DNA from: Ramularia collo-cygni
Taxonomy: Eukaryota > Ascomycota > Dothideomycetes > Mycosphaerellales > Mycosphaerellaceae
Assembly: GCF_900074925.1 (NCBI RefSeq)
Contig: NW_019716255.1
Coordinates: forward strand, 3,999,604-4,063,603
Length of the DNA: 64,000 nt
Direction: 5' to 3'
The notes under the pieces were generated by a model that saw nothing but the letters and a program-made list of their open reading frames with translations, ran no database searches and had not been told where the DNA came from. This document shows positions 11,299 through 22,350 of this stretch, piece after piece. The number at the start of each line of letters is the position of its first letter. Position 1 is the first letter of the stretch. Position numbers and translations under genes: made by a program.

Positions 11299-12685
11299 TC
11301 ACTTCAGCGAAGCCTGTACGTCGACCAGAATCTTGACATGCTTATCCTTTTCGTTGATCAAGGCCAGGTATCCGTCTTTCACAAGCTTGTCCATATGAAT
11401 CCTACTAGTAATCATACTCGCCGGCTTGAGCTTACCCTCGCCAAGAGCATCAACGACGCCCTGAAGAAACCGTTAGTGTGTCTCAAAAAAGGACGCAACG
11501 GTACTCATAATCATTTACCTGGAAATCCTTTTTCTGGTATCCGAGAACGGCCTTGTAGGAGGCCTCATTGAAGACCAGCCAGTTAGGGTTGAAGGGCACT
11601 TCCTTTTCCCAGATTGCCACGTTCACGACCGTTCCACGCGATCTCACAGTCTTGCAAGCTGTTTCGAGGGACTTTGGGACACCTGCACAATCAAACACCA
11701 AGTCCGGTCCGTTGACGCCGCCGCAAAGCTCCAGACAGGTACTTTGAATGTCAACCTTGGTTGGGTCGAGAACGTGATGGGCTCCGAATTCTGCCGCGAA
11801 CTCTTGACGTTTCTTTGCCTGGAAAGCGAAGGGTTAGTGATGTCTGAGACAAAATCGATGTAAAGCGTAGCCCGAGAGTTGCCTCAAAGTATTCTGTACG
11901 CATCCCGCTTTTGAGTAACTTACCACCTCCGCACACATGACGTTCTTTGCGCCTCTAGCGAGCAACACCTGCACAACAGCGAGACCAATAGGCCCACCAC
12001 CGAACACGAGACACTGAGGATCCTTGAGGCCTGCAATCGGAGAGGCGTCCACAGCGTGCCAGGCCACTGCGAGAGGTTCCACAAGAGCTCCAATATCGAG
12101 GTCGACGTTTGATGGTAGAGGAAAGATCGCTTCGGATGGCATGACTACAAACTCGCTCATGCCACCACCACCGCCACTGAGTCCAACGAAACCTCCATTT
12201 GGGCATGCGTTTTCGGCGCCGGATTTGCAGGCGCCACAGTGGCCGCAGTAGATTGTTGGCTGGACAGCGACTTTGTCTCCGGGCTTGAGGCCGGTGACGC
12301 CCTTGCCGATGGATTTGATGGTACCGCTGAATTCATGACCGATGGTGATGGGAACTTTCTCCTTGGTTACGGGATGAGCGCTGGTTGGCGAGAAGCTAGG
12401 TTGATGAGTTAGGGTATTGCTCTTCATATTCAGGGCGTAGATACCAACTTTGGACCACCCATATACCTGCACTACATGTCAGCATGTGTCTAGGTAGGGG
12501 GAAGTCGAATGAAGGACGAGGCGGATCCTCCGACTGAACTCCAGTGTGACATACTCATGAAGATCTGTACCGCAGATTNCCACAAAGGCCGGCTCTACCA
12601 AAACCTGTCCATCGCCACATGTAGGAATTTCCACATCGTCCTTGATTTGAATGTCTTCCTTGCCGTAGTATCGAGCGGCGCGCAT
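11299..12685 (-). CDS. Zinc alcohol dehydrogenase, (R,R)-butanediol dehydrogenase-like
   Basis: Reading on the minus strand, exons are 12685-12555, 12466-12449, 12395-11924, 11818-11519 and 11460-11299, giving 360 residues. The protein is a medium-chain, zinc-dependent dehydrogenase. It shows CGTDLHEY with the catalytic-zinc Cys, GHEFSG, the structural-zinc cysteines in CGHCGACKSGAENAC, and the NAD(P)-binding GGGPIGLAVVQ. The C-terminal NEKDKHVKILVD is typical of Bdh1/Bdh2-type enzymes, which interconvert acetoin and 2,3-butanediol. The second exon is only 18 nt and encodes YMGGP plus split codons; it is needed to join HEY to NFSPTS. Related polyol dehydrogenases are an alternative for substrate. 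The aldo-keto reductase gene is divergent about 740 bp away. Confidence 0.9.
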
Positions 12686-13428
12686 TTTCGATGTTATTGA
12701 CTGCTGAAGTCGATGTTCGCTGTTGTTGTTGTTTATGAAGGGTTTGACGAGCTGAAGAGATATCTACTCCACGGGATCAAAGGACAAAAGCTCCCTTCTC
12801 TTTGCTTCACCTACCGTTGGGCCGAGAGCACAAGACCCGACATCACCAGGGATGTGCCAAGGGCGGGGAAGATGTGCATGCGGGGCTATCCAGCTATTTC
12901 CTTTGCGCGTCGCATCGCCACACGACACATTTCATCAAAATACAGCTAAGTCCATCCATCGATGGGAAAGAACGATGAGAGCATGAGACTGCATGCAGTG
13001 GAGATCAAGATGTGAAGAAGGGAAGTTGAATGAAATCCACCACGGTCCTCCATCACGACGCTAGTTCTGCAAGGCACGAAGTTCTCCCGGTTGGTCAGTC
13101 GTACCGTGCGATCTAGGGAGACTTGAAGAAACCTGCGATCGCAACGACATGCACGACGCGGAGATGGAATGATCTCTCTTATCGCCTAAGAGATGCGCCC
13201 GACAACCACCCGGATGTTGCTCATGTCCTCCGTTGCATGTACCTCATACCGCGTGACATCAAAGCCGGTAAGCGGACGCTCCACTATCTAGGTGTGCTTG
13301 CTTCTGCACCCCACGGGTTTCCTGAACTCTTTTCTTTTCTTCTCTTTCATCTCGCATAGATCAAAAATATCGTTGGACAAGGCAGTCAAAGCTTGCAGTC
13401 AACGCAGACATCTCTGTAGATCCCCACA
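12686..13428. promoter_or_regulatory. Divergent promoter region
   Basis: This spacer is shared by the dehydrogenase (minus) and the aldo-keto reductase (plus). I see no specific binding motif that I would defend. Confidence 0.35.
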
Positions 13429-14720
13429 ATGACAAGCTCCATTGGCGATGTCCAACTGCCGAGAATGGTATACAAGAACCTTGGAAGCTCGGGTCTGAGG
13501 GTATCCCAAGTCATAGTAGGAGCCATGAGCTATGGCTCGCCGGACTGGCAGGCAAGTGGCAACATAGCTTTTATGCCCGTGGAAATTGTTGTAGACATTG
13601 CTAATACTTCTAGCCTCTGCTCACAGGCCTGGGTTCTCGATGAAGAAGCGTGAGTTATGTCCATGTTACTCTGTTGAAATTGGCTGATCTTCAAAACGGT
13701 TCACTGCCGTTACTCAAGCATGCGTATGATTGTGGCATCAACACATGGGATACTGCTGACGTGTGAGTTCCAATCGGCGTCAAAATGAAGGACNTTTATA
13801 GCTGATATTCGAGGACTGTAGCTACTCAAATGGCCAGTCAGAAAGAATCATTGGCAAGGCAATTGAAAAATATAGCATTCCTCGCTCGAGCCTTGTCATC
13901 TTATCGAAATGCTACTTTGGAGTTTCGGAAGACGGAGCGCAACAAAGTATCGCAGCCGCAAGTTTGAACGACGGGATCGCAGTCAACCAAGTCGGATTAT
14001 CTCGCAAACACATATTTGATGCGGTAGAAGCCAGTACAAAGCGTCTGGGTACATACATCGATGTTCTTCAAATCCACCGCTTGGATCGAAGTGTGCCGAA
14101 GAAGGAGATCATGCGTGCGTTGAATGATGTTGTTGAGAAGGGTTGGGTGAGATATATCGGAGCCTCCTCGATGGTAAGTCCCAGTCAGTCGAAAGTGACA
14201 ACCATATAGCTGACAACGTTTAAAGGCAACATGGGAATTTCAAGAACTCCAATGGATCGCAAAGACGAATGGCTGGCATGAGTTCATCTCCATGCAAAAC
14301 TACCACAATCTGCTATACCGGGAAGAAGAGCGAGAGATGATCCCTTACTGCAAGTCGACTGGCATTGGCCTCATCCCCTGGTCACCAGTCTCTCGCGGTG
14401 TCTTGTGTCGACCATGGGACGAGCGGACCACTAAACGGGAATCTTCAGACAACTTCNTCCAGCGTTCCATCAGATCCCGCGAGTCGGAGGCCGACAAGGC
14501 TATCGTCGGCAGAGTAGAAGAGATTGCAAAGAAATATGGTGTGAGTATGACCTGTGTTGCCACGGCATGGTCAATACGGAAGGGCTGCTCTCCCATTATC
14601 GGCTTGAATAGTAAGGAGAGGATCGAGGAGGCAGTACAGAATGCGAATTTCGTGCTCAGTGAGGAGGACGCGAAATATTTGGAAGAGCCATATCTTCCCA
14701 AGACAGTTCAGGGTCATTAA
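13429..14720 (+). CDS. Aldo-keto reductase, possible splice defect
   Basis: Exons by homology are 13429-13551, 13627-13649, 13703-13762, 13822-14173 and 14226-14720. The product is a voltage-gated K-channel beta-subunit/AflD-like AKR of about 350 residues. It has GINTWDTADVYSNGQSE with the catalytic Asp and Tyr, LSKCYFG with the Lys, and DVLQIHRLD with the His. YLEEPYLPKTVQGH is the usual C-terminus, so it is an NADPH-dependent oxidoreductase. Two oddities stand out. Intron 1 appears to use a GC donor (CAG|GCAAGT) and contains no stop. Intron 2 begins GTGAGT and has a branch-like CTGAT, but no AG precedes the point where the family sequence resumes (LPLLKHAYD at 13703). Either a sequence error, a non-canonical site or a disabling mutation is possible. 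The gene is otherwise intact. Confidence 0.82.
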
Positions 14721-15261
14721 AGTGCGGGAACGCCTTGCAGGGTCGCAAGACGCAGCCACTTATCGGAAAATGCTCCTTGCTGAATATCATCGCATACGAC
14801 TCATCAACGGTGAGTCGAGCTGCTCTCCAAACCATGATCGCTGGGTCCCAAACAGCTCGCCCGTTCTCCTTGCATAAAGGACACGGGCCTCGCGAAAGAT
14901 CTGTATTGTAAAGGGACGAAAAATGACAAAGAGATGGCCTACAATGAAAGGGCGAGATGGACTCTTGACCGAGACGAACCTTTGACCGAAACAAGTCCTT
15001 GACATTCCATACCCACAGCCCTCAATGCCTGCTAGCCACAAATCAGTCATAGCCTCCATGTGCGCATGATCTCTGAATCCTTAAGCGATAGCTTGCCTTG
15101 GCACACCTGCATGCGCCAAAGGCTGAGCAAGCCACCGATCGCCGCACAGCCCGGGCGTCCTCCATGTTGTTATACGCTCTCCATCATACCAAACATGACT
15201 TGGAACTCAGCGATCCGAAAGAAACCAAACAACAAGTGGAACGTTGTACACGTTCGTGATA
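14721..15261. other. Intergenic, no gene seen
   Basis: Only short frames without recognisable content are present; this stretch presumably holds the aldo-keto reductase 3' end and the promoter of the next gene. Confidence 0.4.
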
Positions 15262-15909
15262 ATGCGGGAATATCTCCGCCCTTTNCCACCGGCCTATGTT
15301 AGAGGCAGCTATCCTTCCTGGTCCGAGGAGAATTTCCCAATTTATAACCAGGAAGTCTTGACTTCGCATGAAAATGCAGGCTTGCCGCCTTATACTCAAA
15401 CAGATCCTATGGCGGCAGCAGCTTCGGGAACGATAGACTCAGAGGTCCAGCCAGAGGAAGAAGAGAATGCGACTCGATGGCGTGCGAATGTTGGACCCGA
15501 TGGGGTTTATTGGATAGCCCAACGAAGAAGAATAGAAGATGAAAGAGAAGTCGAAGAAATCGGCGACGAGCATCGCACAAGTTTCGAGCGGAACGTAGCA
15601 TCGACGTTGGCACTTCGAGATTTCTGGATACCTCAACGACCATACCGGAGTGAAGAATTCTTACCCGAACGTGATGGTGTCCGAACGAGCTTCGAGCGAA
15701 GTGGGCGAACAGTGCCAGAAATTCGGGTCCTACGAGCCGATGAAATGGGCGTGGATAGCTTTGCTAGTAATGTGGAAGCCATACAACCTCGGAGGCGACG
15801 AGGTAGGAGACTGTGCTGTGATTGCTCGAAAGTTTGTTGGGCGTTCTGGATGTTTTGGGTTCTTGTCATAGCGGTACCTGCGATCGTGGTAGCGGCGAGA
15901 GGTGTTTGA
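15262..15909 (+). CDS. Small C-terminally anchored protein with PPxY motif
   Basis: This intronless frame encodes 215 residues from the ATG at 15262; the frame opens earlier but has no earlier ATG. A single hydrophobic segment closes the protein (FWMFWVLVIAVPAIVVAA), preceded by a basic, Cys-containing stretch (RRRRGRRLCCDCSKVC). This fits a tail-anchored or type II membrane protein. The N-terminal part is acidic and probably disordered. It contains PPAY at residues 9-12 and LPPY at 41-44, motifs of the kind bound by WW domains of Nedd4/Rsp5 ligases. I do not recognise the family. The next gene (16401) has the same architecture on the same strand. One N falls in codon 8. Confidence 0.6.
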   Translation: MREYLRPXPPAYVRGSYPSWSEENFPIYNQEVLTSHENAGLPPYTQTDPMAAAASGTIDSEVQPEEEENATRWRANVGPDGVYWIAQRRRIEDEREVEEIGDEHRTSFERNVASTLALRDFWIPQRPYRSEEFLPERDGVRTSFERSGRTVPEIRVLRADEMGVDSFASNVEAIQPRRRRGRRLCCDCSKVCWAFWMFWVLVIAVPAIVVAARGV

Positions 15910-16400
15910 ATGTGGGTCTATTGCTGGAGAAGACGCAGAAGCCATGGAGAGGTATGCATACCTATTCTGCATTGGCACCCATATAGGCTTCAGCCTAGTG
16001 TTGCGGGTGTTAAGCCTCATACCGTAAGATGGTTGAGCTACCTGAAGCTCGATACCTTTGCAAACCAAATCGATGAAGCTGATCTTGTAGACAGGCGGGC
16101 GCGGACAGGATTCGTCACCAAGACTTGGACCACTCTTGCGATGTGACATGATGTCTCACAATGCGTGTTTGCAAGTCGCTCACCAGGTCAGTCGACCTCA
16201 TCGTTGGCTCTTACAGCGCTATCGGTCGTAGTAGAGTTCCCTAGCGTGGCCGCAGAGGATGTGTCGAAAAGCGCATGATCTGAGTCCTTCAGCTTAGCTT
16301 TCGGCTGAGCGCAAGTCATAGCTTCTGCCCACATCATTTATCAAGGCCAAGCGTCCATGTTGCAGAGTGTGCTCTCAAATATCTTCACACGAGGGAAAGA
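15910..16400. other. Spacer between the two anchored-protein genes
   Basis: About 490 bp without a supported frame. It presumably contains the 3' end of the first gene and the promoter of the second. Confidence 0.4.
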
Positions 16401-16748
16401 ATGACACAGTCAGCTCTCTCGGTGCCACCGCCTATTCACTTCAAAGACGCAGGGAGCCATGATCGTCCGCCTCCAAACTACTCGAGAGACATGGCAAGAA
16501 ATTTTGTACCAAGTCTAAGATTGGAACGCCCGAGATATGCCAGAGACGGGACCTTGGATGTCGAAGCAACACTCTCTGCCTTGGAGTCTCAATCCGATCT
16601 TCATGAAATGGAGGAGATATCTCGTGGACCTCGGATCCGAGAGCGAAAGGATGGCTACAAGTTCAAGCCAGGCCGCTTTCTTGCTTGGTGTTTTGTCGTG
16701 ATCCTTGCGATCCTTACTGCTTGTGGAATTGGCGGTATCACGTCCTGA
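16401..16748 (+). CDS. Small C-terminally anchored protein with PPxY motif
   Basis: This intronless frame encodes 115 residues. The first 30 are proline-rich, with PPNY at residues 24-27, another PPxY-type WW ligand. The middle is charged. The C-terminus is a single membrane segment (FLAWCFVVILAILTACGIGG) preceded by basic KFKPGR, ending five or fewer residues later. The plan is the same as in the 215-residue protein upstream, though the sequences are not clearly alignable. I do not recognise a family. The combination of PPxY and one membrane segment resembles adaptors that bring Rsp5-type ubiquitin ligases to membranes, but this is inference from architecture only. Confidence 0.55.
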   Translation: MTQSALSVPPPIHFKDAGSHDRPPPNYSRDMARNFVPSLRLERPRYARDGTLDVEATLSALESQSDLHEMEEISRGPRIRERKDGYKFKPGRFLAWCFVVILAILTACGIGGITS

Positions 16749-17828
16749 GCAGTGAGCTGAAACGAACCAAGGAACATCGATGACGCTCGCATCGCCGCCA
16801 GCGCATGGAACTCAGACGCTGGAGGGACGAAAAGTTGTGCCACGAAGCACATCACGAATGGGCGTTGTGGAGAACGCTGCTATCTGGCACGCTGGGAAAG
16901 CTACGCACGCTGCATCAATCGCCTTCTATGCCTGATCGCGTGGAAAGCTGGCGACGAGGCCACCCGTTGATGAGCAGGAGGCAGTAGATCCAATATGCAG
17001 CAGACCGGTGGACAATTATTCCAACGCGGTCAAATGCAATAGCCTCGTTGTTGATGGTTTCGAATTTCGAGAAGGATGTGGGTTGTTCTGATGGCGAGGT
17101 CCGCGGCGAAGATGAACCTTTTTGCTGTATGGCCTGCATGGCGCCTCCAGTCTTGGCATTGCGGCTGAGTGCAGGCCACATGAGCGGAGANATTGCTTCG
17201 TTGCCTATAAGTGCGAGTCTTGTTATCGCTGAAATTCTCAGTGTAGATTCAACTTGCGATCAGATCGGTAGAAATGGCAGACAATCCGCTTTCAACCACC
17301 GCTGCCTTGCACCAGCGAGTCTCACACTACCGATTCNCCGCCTCCGTGCATTGCCTCAGATGAAGTAGGACCTTCCCGCCATGAGATCCAGTTCGGAGGT
17401 GGTCCCATTGGATCAATGTTTTGAAAGAAATGGCGCAGTCCAGACGATAAGATGAGGTTGAGCTGTTATCTTTCGCGACCTTGTTGCTGACGAGGAGAGG
17501 AGTGTTCTTGCTCTGTCCGAGTACATGAGAAAGGCATGTTCACGAGCAGAGATCAGATGTCGAAGAGAAGTGCTTGCCACTTGAATAAGCAAGTCTTGAA
17601 TAAGAGATGGTGCCCACGTCNCACTCGAAAGGCGTAAAGGACATTTTCTGATGTCGATGTAATGGCGAAGAGAGATGCATGCAATTTGAGTGACAAAGAC
17701 ATTATAAACGCCCCCCTGAAATATTGACTAAACATTGACTTTGCCCTTTACGCGCTCGGAAAGTTCAAGGTCGCGTCTTCCTCGCGACATCATCGCTCCA
17801 TTTTCTCTGGCCCAACACCACCACCGCC
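16749..17828. other. Intergenic, one weak relic ORF
   Basis: About 1.1 kb upstream of RAD18. Near 17274-17420 a plus-strand frame MADNPLSTTAALHQRVSHY can be continued to a stop only if the N at 17337 is dropped. I do not annotate it as a gene. No other supported feature is seen. Confidence 0.35.
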
Positions 17829-19163
17829 ATGGACGACCTCTACTCGGTCCCCGACCCCACAGACTGGCTCTCAACATCCTTGCCTACTTTCGCCGGTCTC
17901 GAGACGCCTCTTCACTGTCAAATCTGCAAGGAATTCTATGACACACCCATGATCACATCGTGCAATCACACCTTCTGCTCCCGCTGCATTCGAACAAGTT
18001 TATCGCAGGATGGAAAGTGCCCAGCATGCAGGACTTCAGACCAAGCGAGCAAACTACGGAACAACTGGGCCCTACAGGAGGTTGTGGCGGCCTTTGTTGC
18101 TGCCAGAGGGGAAGCGATGGGAGTGGCGAAACAGATAAAGGAAGGGCCTCGGGTGGGGAAACGAAAGAGAGTGGAAGAGAGCAGCAATAACGATCAAATA
18201 CGAACTACCAGGAGCAAGAGCAGACGAATCGCAAATACAAGTTCTCAACAGGATGCTATTGAGATCGAGGATAGCGAGGATGAGGAGGAATACAACCCCG
18301 AGTCTCCGGAACCACCTAGCGATGGGCTAGTCGAATGTCCGTTGGAATGCGGCAAGCGCATGAAGGAAGCTGAAGTGTTCGCGCATTTGGATAGATGCGA
18401 TATAGAAAAGCAGGAACGGCAGCGAAAGGCAAAGCCTGCGCAAGCACGTCTGAACGGCTTTGGGATATCTTCCAGCCAGCCTGCAACACGACCTCAAGAT
18501 CGAATAAATCAACTCAACTACTCGATGCTTACCGACTCGGCAATGGCGAAAAAGCTCAAGGAAGGCGGTATTCCCAGTTGGGGAAACAAGAAACTTATGA
18601 CCAGTCGACATCGAGAATGGGTCAACATCTGGAATGCCAATTGCGACTCTACTCAACCGAGAGCGAAGCGCGATCTCCTTCATGACTTGGATATTTGGGA
18701 AAGGACGCAGGGTGGAAAGGCTCCAACTTCGAACAGTTCACTCATGAGGAAAGACTTTGATGGGGATGCACATTCAAAGCTGCACCACGATGATTTCTCG
18801 AGATTGATTGCTGATGCGCGGAGAAAGAAGAACTTGCCAGCACCCGAACCGAAACAGGAGGAGAGGGAGCAGGAAGAGATGGAACACAAAATCCAAGCAT
18901 CACAATCCGATTTGGATGACAGACTCCTAGATCTTCCGATACGAAAAGATGATGGTGGCAGTCCTTGGACGGATGATCTATCTCCAAGTTCACAACACGA
19001 AGCTTCAATCGCTGAAGACAACGATGGAATGCAGCTGCAGGATGCNGGCATTAGTACGGATACTGTGATTTCATCTCAGGAGAAAGCTTTGGCAGACAGT
19101 CAACAATACGCGCGACAGAACCACGCCTTGCCCTCAGTGACGGAGCAAGTGCTTGGGAGGTGA
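17829..19163 (+). CDS. RAD18: Postreplication repair E3 ubiquitin ligase Rad18
   Basis: This intronless gene encodes 444 residues. A C3HC4 RING lies at 30-67 (C30, C33, C45, H47, C50, C53, C64, C67). A Rad18-type UBZ zinc finger follows at 170-190 (C170, C174, H186, C190). A SAP-like DNA-binding segment is at about 229-263 (INQLNYSMLTDSAMAKKLKE, then GNKKLMTSRH). That order and length are those of fungal Rad18, which with Rad6 monoubiquitylates PCNA at stalled forks in the nucleus. A basic stretch, KRKRVEE at 111-117, could be a nuclear localisation signal. The C-terminal third is acidic and probably contains the Rad6-binding region. One N lies in a C-terminal codon and does not alter the frame. 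Confidence 0.95.
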   Translation: MDDLYSVPDPTDWLSTSLPTFAGLETPLHCQICKEFYDTPMITSCNHTFCSRCIRTSLSQDGKCPACRTSDQASKLRNNWALQEVVAAFVAARGEAMGVAKQIKEGPRVGKRKRVEESSNNDQIRTTRSKSRRIANTSSQQDAIEIEDSEDEEEYNPESPEPPSDGLVECPLECGKRMKEAEVFAHLDRCDIEKQERQRKAKPAQARLNGFGISSSQPATRPQDRINQLNYSMLTDSAMAKKLKEGGIPSWGNKKLMTSRHREWVNIWNANCDSTQPRAKRDLLHDLDIWERTQGGKAPTSNSSLMRKDFDGDAHSKLHHDDFSRLIADARRKKNLPAPEPKQEEREQEEMEHKIQASQSDLDDRLLDLPIRKDDGGSPWTDDLSPSSQHEASIAEDNDGMQLQDXGISTDTVISSQEKALADSQQYARQNHALPSVTEQVLGR

Positions 19164-19806
19164 AGGAATGGAGGATGTNTGATGGCTTGCATGTACGAAG
19201 GCTGTGCTGGCTACAGGATGGGAAACTGAACATCTGAACCTAATGAGTGTATGATTCGTGTTCTCTACCCTCGCACTTTTCGATAGCATCCACATATATG
19301 ATGAGCGAGACATCTTGCAAGTGTGCTGGTCAAGTTGTGATTATTCTCATCTACCAAGTAACAAAGCGAGCTTTGTAAGACATGTCAAGAAGGAGCTGTG
19401 GAAACGACCATGTAGATGAGGATCATTCCTCAAGAGGATAGGCATCATCTAGACATCCACATCCATATCATACAACATCTGCTTCTCATCCACCAAGGGC
19501 CGCCGAAATTGAAGATTGCCGCCTCTCCTTGTAGTGAGTCGACGATAACGCTCACGAACAGGTGGTTACAAGCACAAAAAGCAGCAGTGTCACGGAGAGG
19601 CAAGAAAGGATCGTCGGATTTCTTGTCTTCTTAATCGAATTTCACCGGCCCTTGATCTGATTCTGATCCACAATTATCGTGTGGAGGACGGAGCTCGGGG
19701 CGAGCCGCTTGAGATTTCCGACCATCCAAACCTTGAAAGTGACCCTGGACATTTCTTTGCCCACGCACGAACAACCTACCTTAAGGTATCGTCAGTTGAG
19801 GCCGCG
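19164..19806. other. Intergenic, no gene seen
   Basis: This is the RAD18 3' flank and upstream region of the next gene. The frame at 19681-19806 is open into the next gene but has no ATG before 19807. Confidence 0.4.
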
Positions 19807-22116
19807 ATGGACTCACGCGATCATGCTTGGTTTCAAGACTTGATCGGTGGTCTTCGTAATGGGAACCACTCGATCAAGCCAGAAGCCAATGGAATGGAGG
19901 TAGATGATGAGAACGCGGACTTTTACGGCGATGGTGAAGCTCAAGCAGGTGTATGCATCTTCGGTTTTGGAATTCCCAACATGTGAATGGACTGACTTTC
20001 GACTACAATCTACAGGCAATCAATGCGGATCTTGTAGAACAGAAGGTGCCGGTGCAATCCACTGCGCAGACACCCAACAACAGCAATCCCACCAACCTCA
20101 CTGCTGCAGGCAAGCCTCCCAAAACCGCCAACGAGCTGCGTCAAGAGCTGCTCAAGGCCAAACTGCTCGCCGCGAAGAATAAGACTCCCGCGCGCTCGCA
20201 GCAGCCCGAGTCTCGCTCCCACACGCCGGCCAAGATGGCGCAGACTGTTGAGACGCCTACAAAAGCTCCATCTCGACAAGCAACGCCGGTGCAAACACGT
20301 GCTCAACAGCTTCCAATCTCCAACAACCCGCAGAACACACAACAGAACACGATGAACATGAATGTGAACAATGGTGGCAATGATGAGGAAGCTGGTGACA
20401 TGCTCAATGCTCTCCTCGACCAAGGCAAGGCGCTGGCAGACGCAAAGAGCGCTGCCATGGCAGCCGACGCCGCCGTCAACCCTCCACCAGCACCCTCCAA
20501 CAAATCTGTCCTGCTAACCAACGGCCACGGTATTAAGGAAGCCGCACCTCAAACCAACCACAACAGCTTCAGAGATCCCGCCGAGAAAGAGATGGCGAGA
20601 CAAACGAGCAAGGTGGTGCCGGCAGACCGCGAACAAGCACAACCCACGCCACTCAGACTGCGGCCAGTAGCGTCTCAGCACTCCCAGACTAACCTCTCAG
20701 ATGCATACTACGCCGACCTGCCAGCTTGGCTGGAGATGACGGGCTATCACGACGTCGACTTCCGCAACTCGAAGCTCTCCGCGTACAAGGAGCGGAAGAG
20801 TCTGGAGGAGGAGGCGGCCCGGATCGCTGACCGTTTGGAGAAGTTGCGCCAGCTCGAGCAGGAAAATGTTGCCTCTCTCCGCTTTGCCACTCCGAAGCCT
20901 GCCGCCACCATGGCTCCACCTCCGCTGCCCACCACAATGGCCACGGACAAACCGACAGGTCAAGTCACNGGCACCAAGCGAGCTCACTCACCCGAGCCTC
21001 TCTCGGCGAGCAAGCGCCGTGAAGAAAACGGCTTCCGCATTCGTGGTGCTAACGATTCACCGGACTCACGACCTCTTACCGCCACATCTCGCCGCCAGAG
21101 CCTCAGTCCGCCGGGCATCAACCGCCGAATCAGCTACCCAGATGCACGCCGCCGCCCAGATGACGAGCGCCGTAGCCGCGATCCATCCCTCGAACGACGC
21201 CAGTCATACTACCGCCAGGAAGATCGGCGCGGACCCAAGCTCGACTACTCCGACCGTGACCCCGACAGCAGACGTGCACCCAAGCCGGACTTCTCCGAAC
21301 GTGAGCGCGACTACGACAGCTACCAGCCGCGTAATGATGCACCCCGTCTTGGCTTCAGTGCCACTAACTTGGCCCGGCCTGGCGGAGGCGGGCGTCTACC
21401 ACAATATCGAGGAAGTGCCGGTCTGGATCTCAAACGCGGCGGTCAGTTCCATCCTCGTGATTAAGTTATAAGTGCATTGCATTCGTCTTGTCTTATGGGC
21501 CATCCCGTCTTGTTCGGCGAAAGCTAGAAGAAGATCAGTACCAGCAATGGCTGCAAAAGAAAAGAACTTCAATACCGTCTCTTTTCCATATCTCATATCT
21601 CTCATTGCTTCGAGTTCTAATGTTCAGTCGTTTCCAGGTATTCGTTACTTCATGATTAAGTCCTGGAACTACGAAAATGTCCTCGCCNCGCAGCGTGACA
21701 ACCTCTGGGCGACACAAGTCCACAACGAAGCTCTCCTAACCGAGGCCTTCCAAACTTCTCGACATGTCATTCTTCTTTTCTCCGTGAACANATCCATGGC
21801 ATTTCAAGGCTATGCCCTCATGACCACTGCTCCTGACCCCTCCTTACCGAAACCCGGTTTCGCGGGTAAGCTGAACTGGAAGACTTCACCAGCCTTTCGG
21901 TTGAGGTGGTTGAGCACCACACCAGTGCACTTTCGAATGGTGGGTCACTTGAAGAATCGAATGAACCTGGATGAAAGAGGCGATTGTAGGGCTGTGCTCG
22001 TGGGTAAGGATGGGCAAGAGATTAGTGACGATGCTGGAATGGGAGTCGTGTGGATCCTTGACGAGGCCGAAGTTGGAGAGAAGGAGAATCCGAAGCTGAA
22101 AAGGGTGAGTGGGTGA
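19807..22116 (+). CDS. YTH-domain RNA-binding protein (probable single spliced gene)
   Basis: Exon 1 is 19807-19950 and exon 2 starts at 20016 after an intron with GTATGC donor. Exon 2 encodes a long disordered region, then a helical LEMTGYHDVDFRNSKLSAY segment with a coiled coil, then an SR/RD-rich tail (RRSRDPSLERRQSYY). If unspliced it stops at 21464. About 200 bp further, in a frame reachable from a GTCAGT donor near 21441, lies a YTH domain: RYFMIKSWNYENV, NLWATQVHNEALL, VILLFSVN, FQGYALM and FRLRWLSTTPVHF, with the two Trp expected for the m6A-binding cage. It ends at 22116. SR-type tail plus YTH resembles YTHDC1. The exact junction around 21440-21640 is unresolved; a further intron 21578-21638 is possible. 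Two separate genes is the alternative. Confidence 0.65.
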
Positions 22117-22350
22117 GTGTGAGATGAAAAAGATAGAAGAGACGATGCCTGAACATACTACGGCCTACACAGCCGGAACCGAATGGAAATCAAGCGAAAG
22201 GAGATGGAGAATGCAGTCGTCACTTATAAACATGCCAAGGATGTCATACAATGCTGGACTGCAATCAAAACGAAAGGGAAAGACTGTGGGGCGTTGTGAG
22301 AACCAGAAAGAATAGCATATATACTGTGTGTACACATATCTGTAATTCCA

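Noticed and set aside
17274..17420. Short plus-strand ORF beginning MADNPLSTTAALHQ
   Set aside because: It reaches a sensible stop only if the N at 17337 is removed; elsewhere in the window N stands for a base, so the evidence is too weak.
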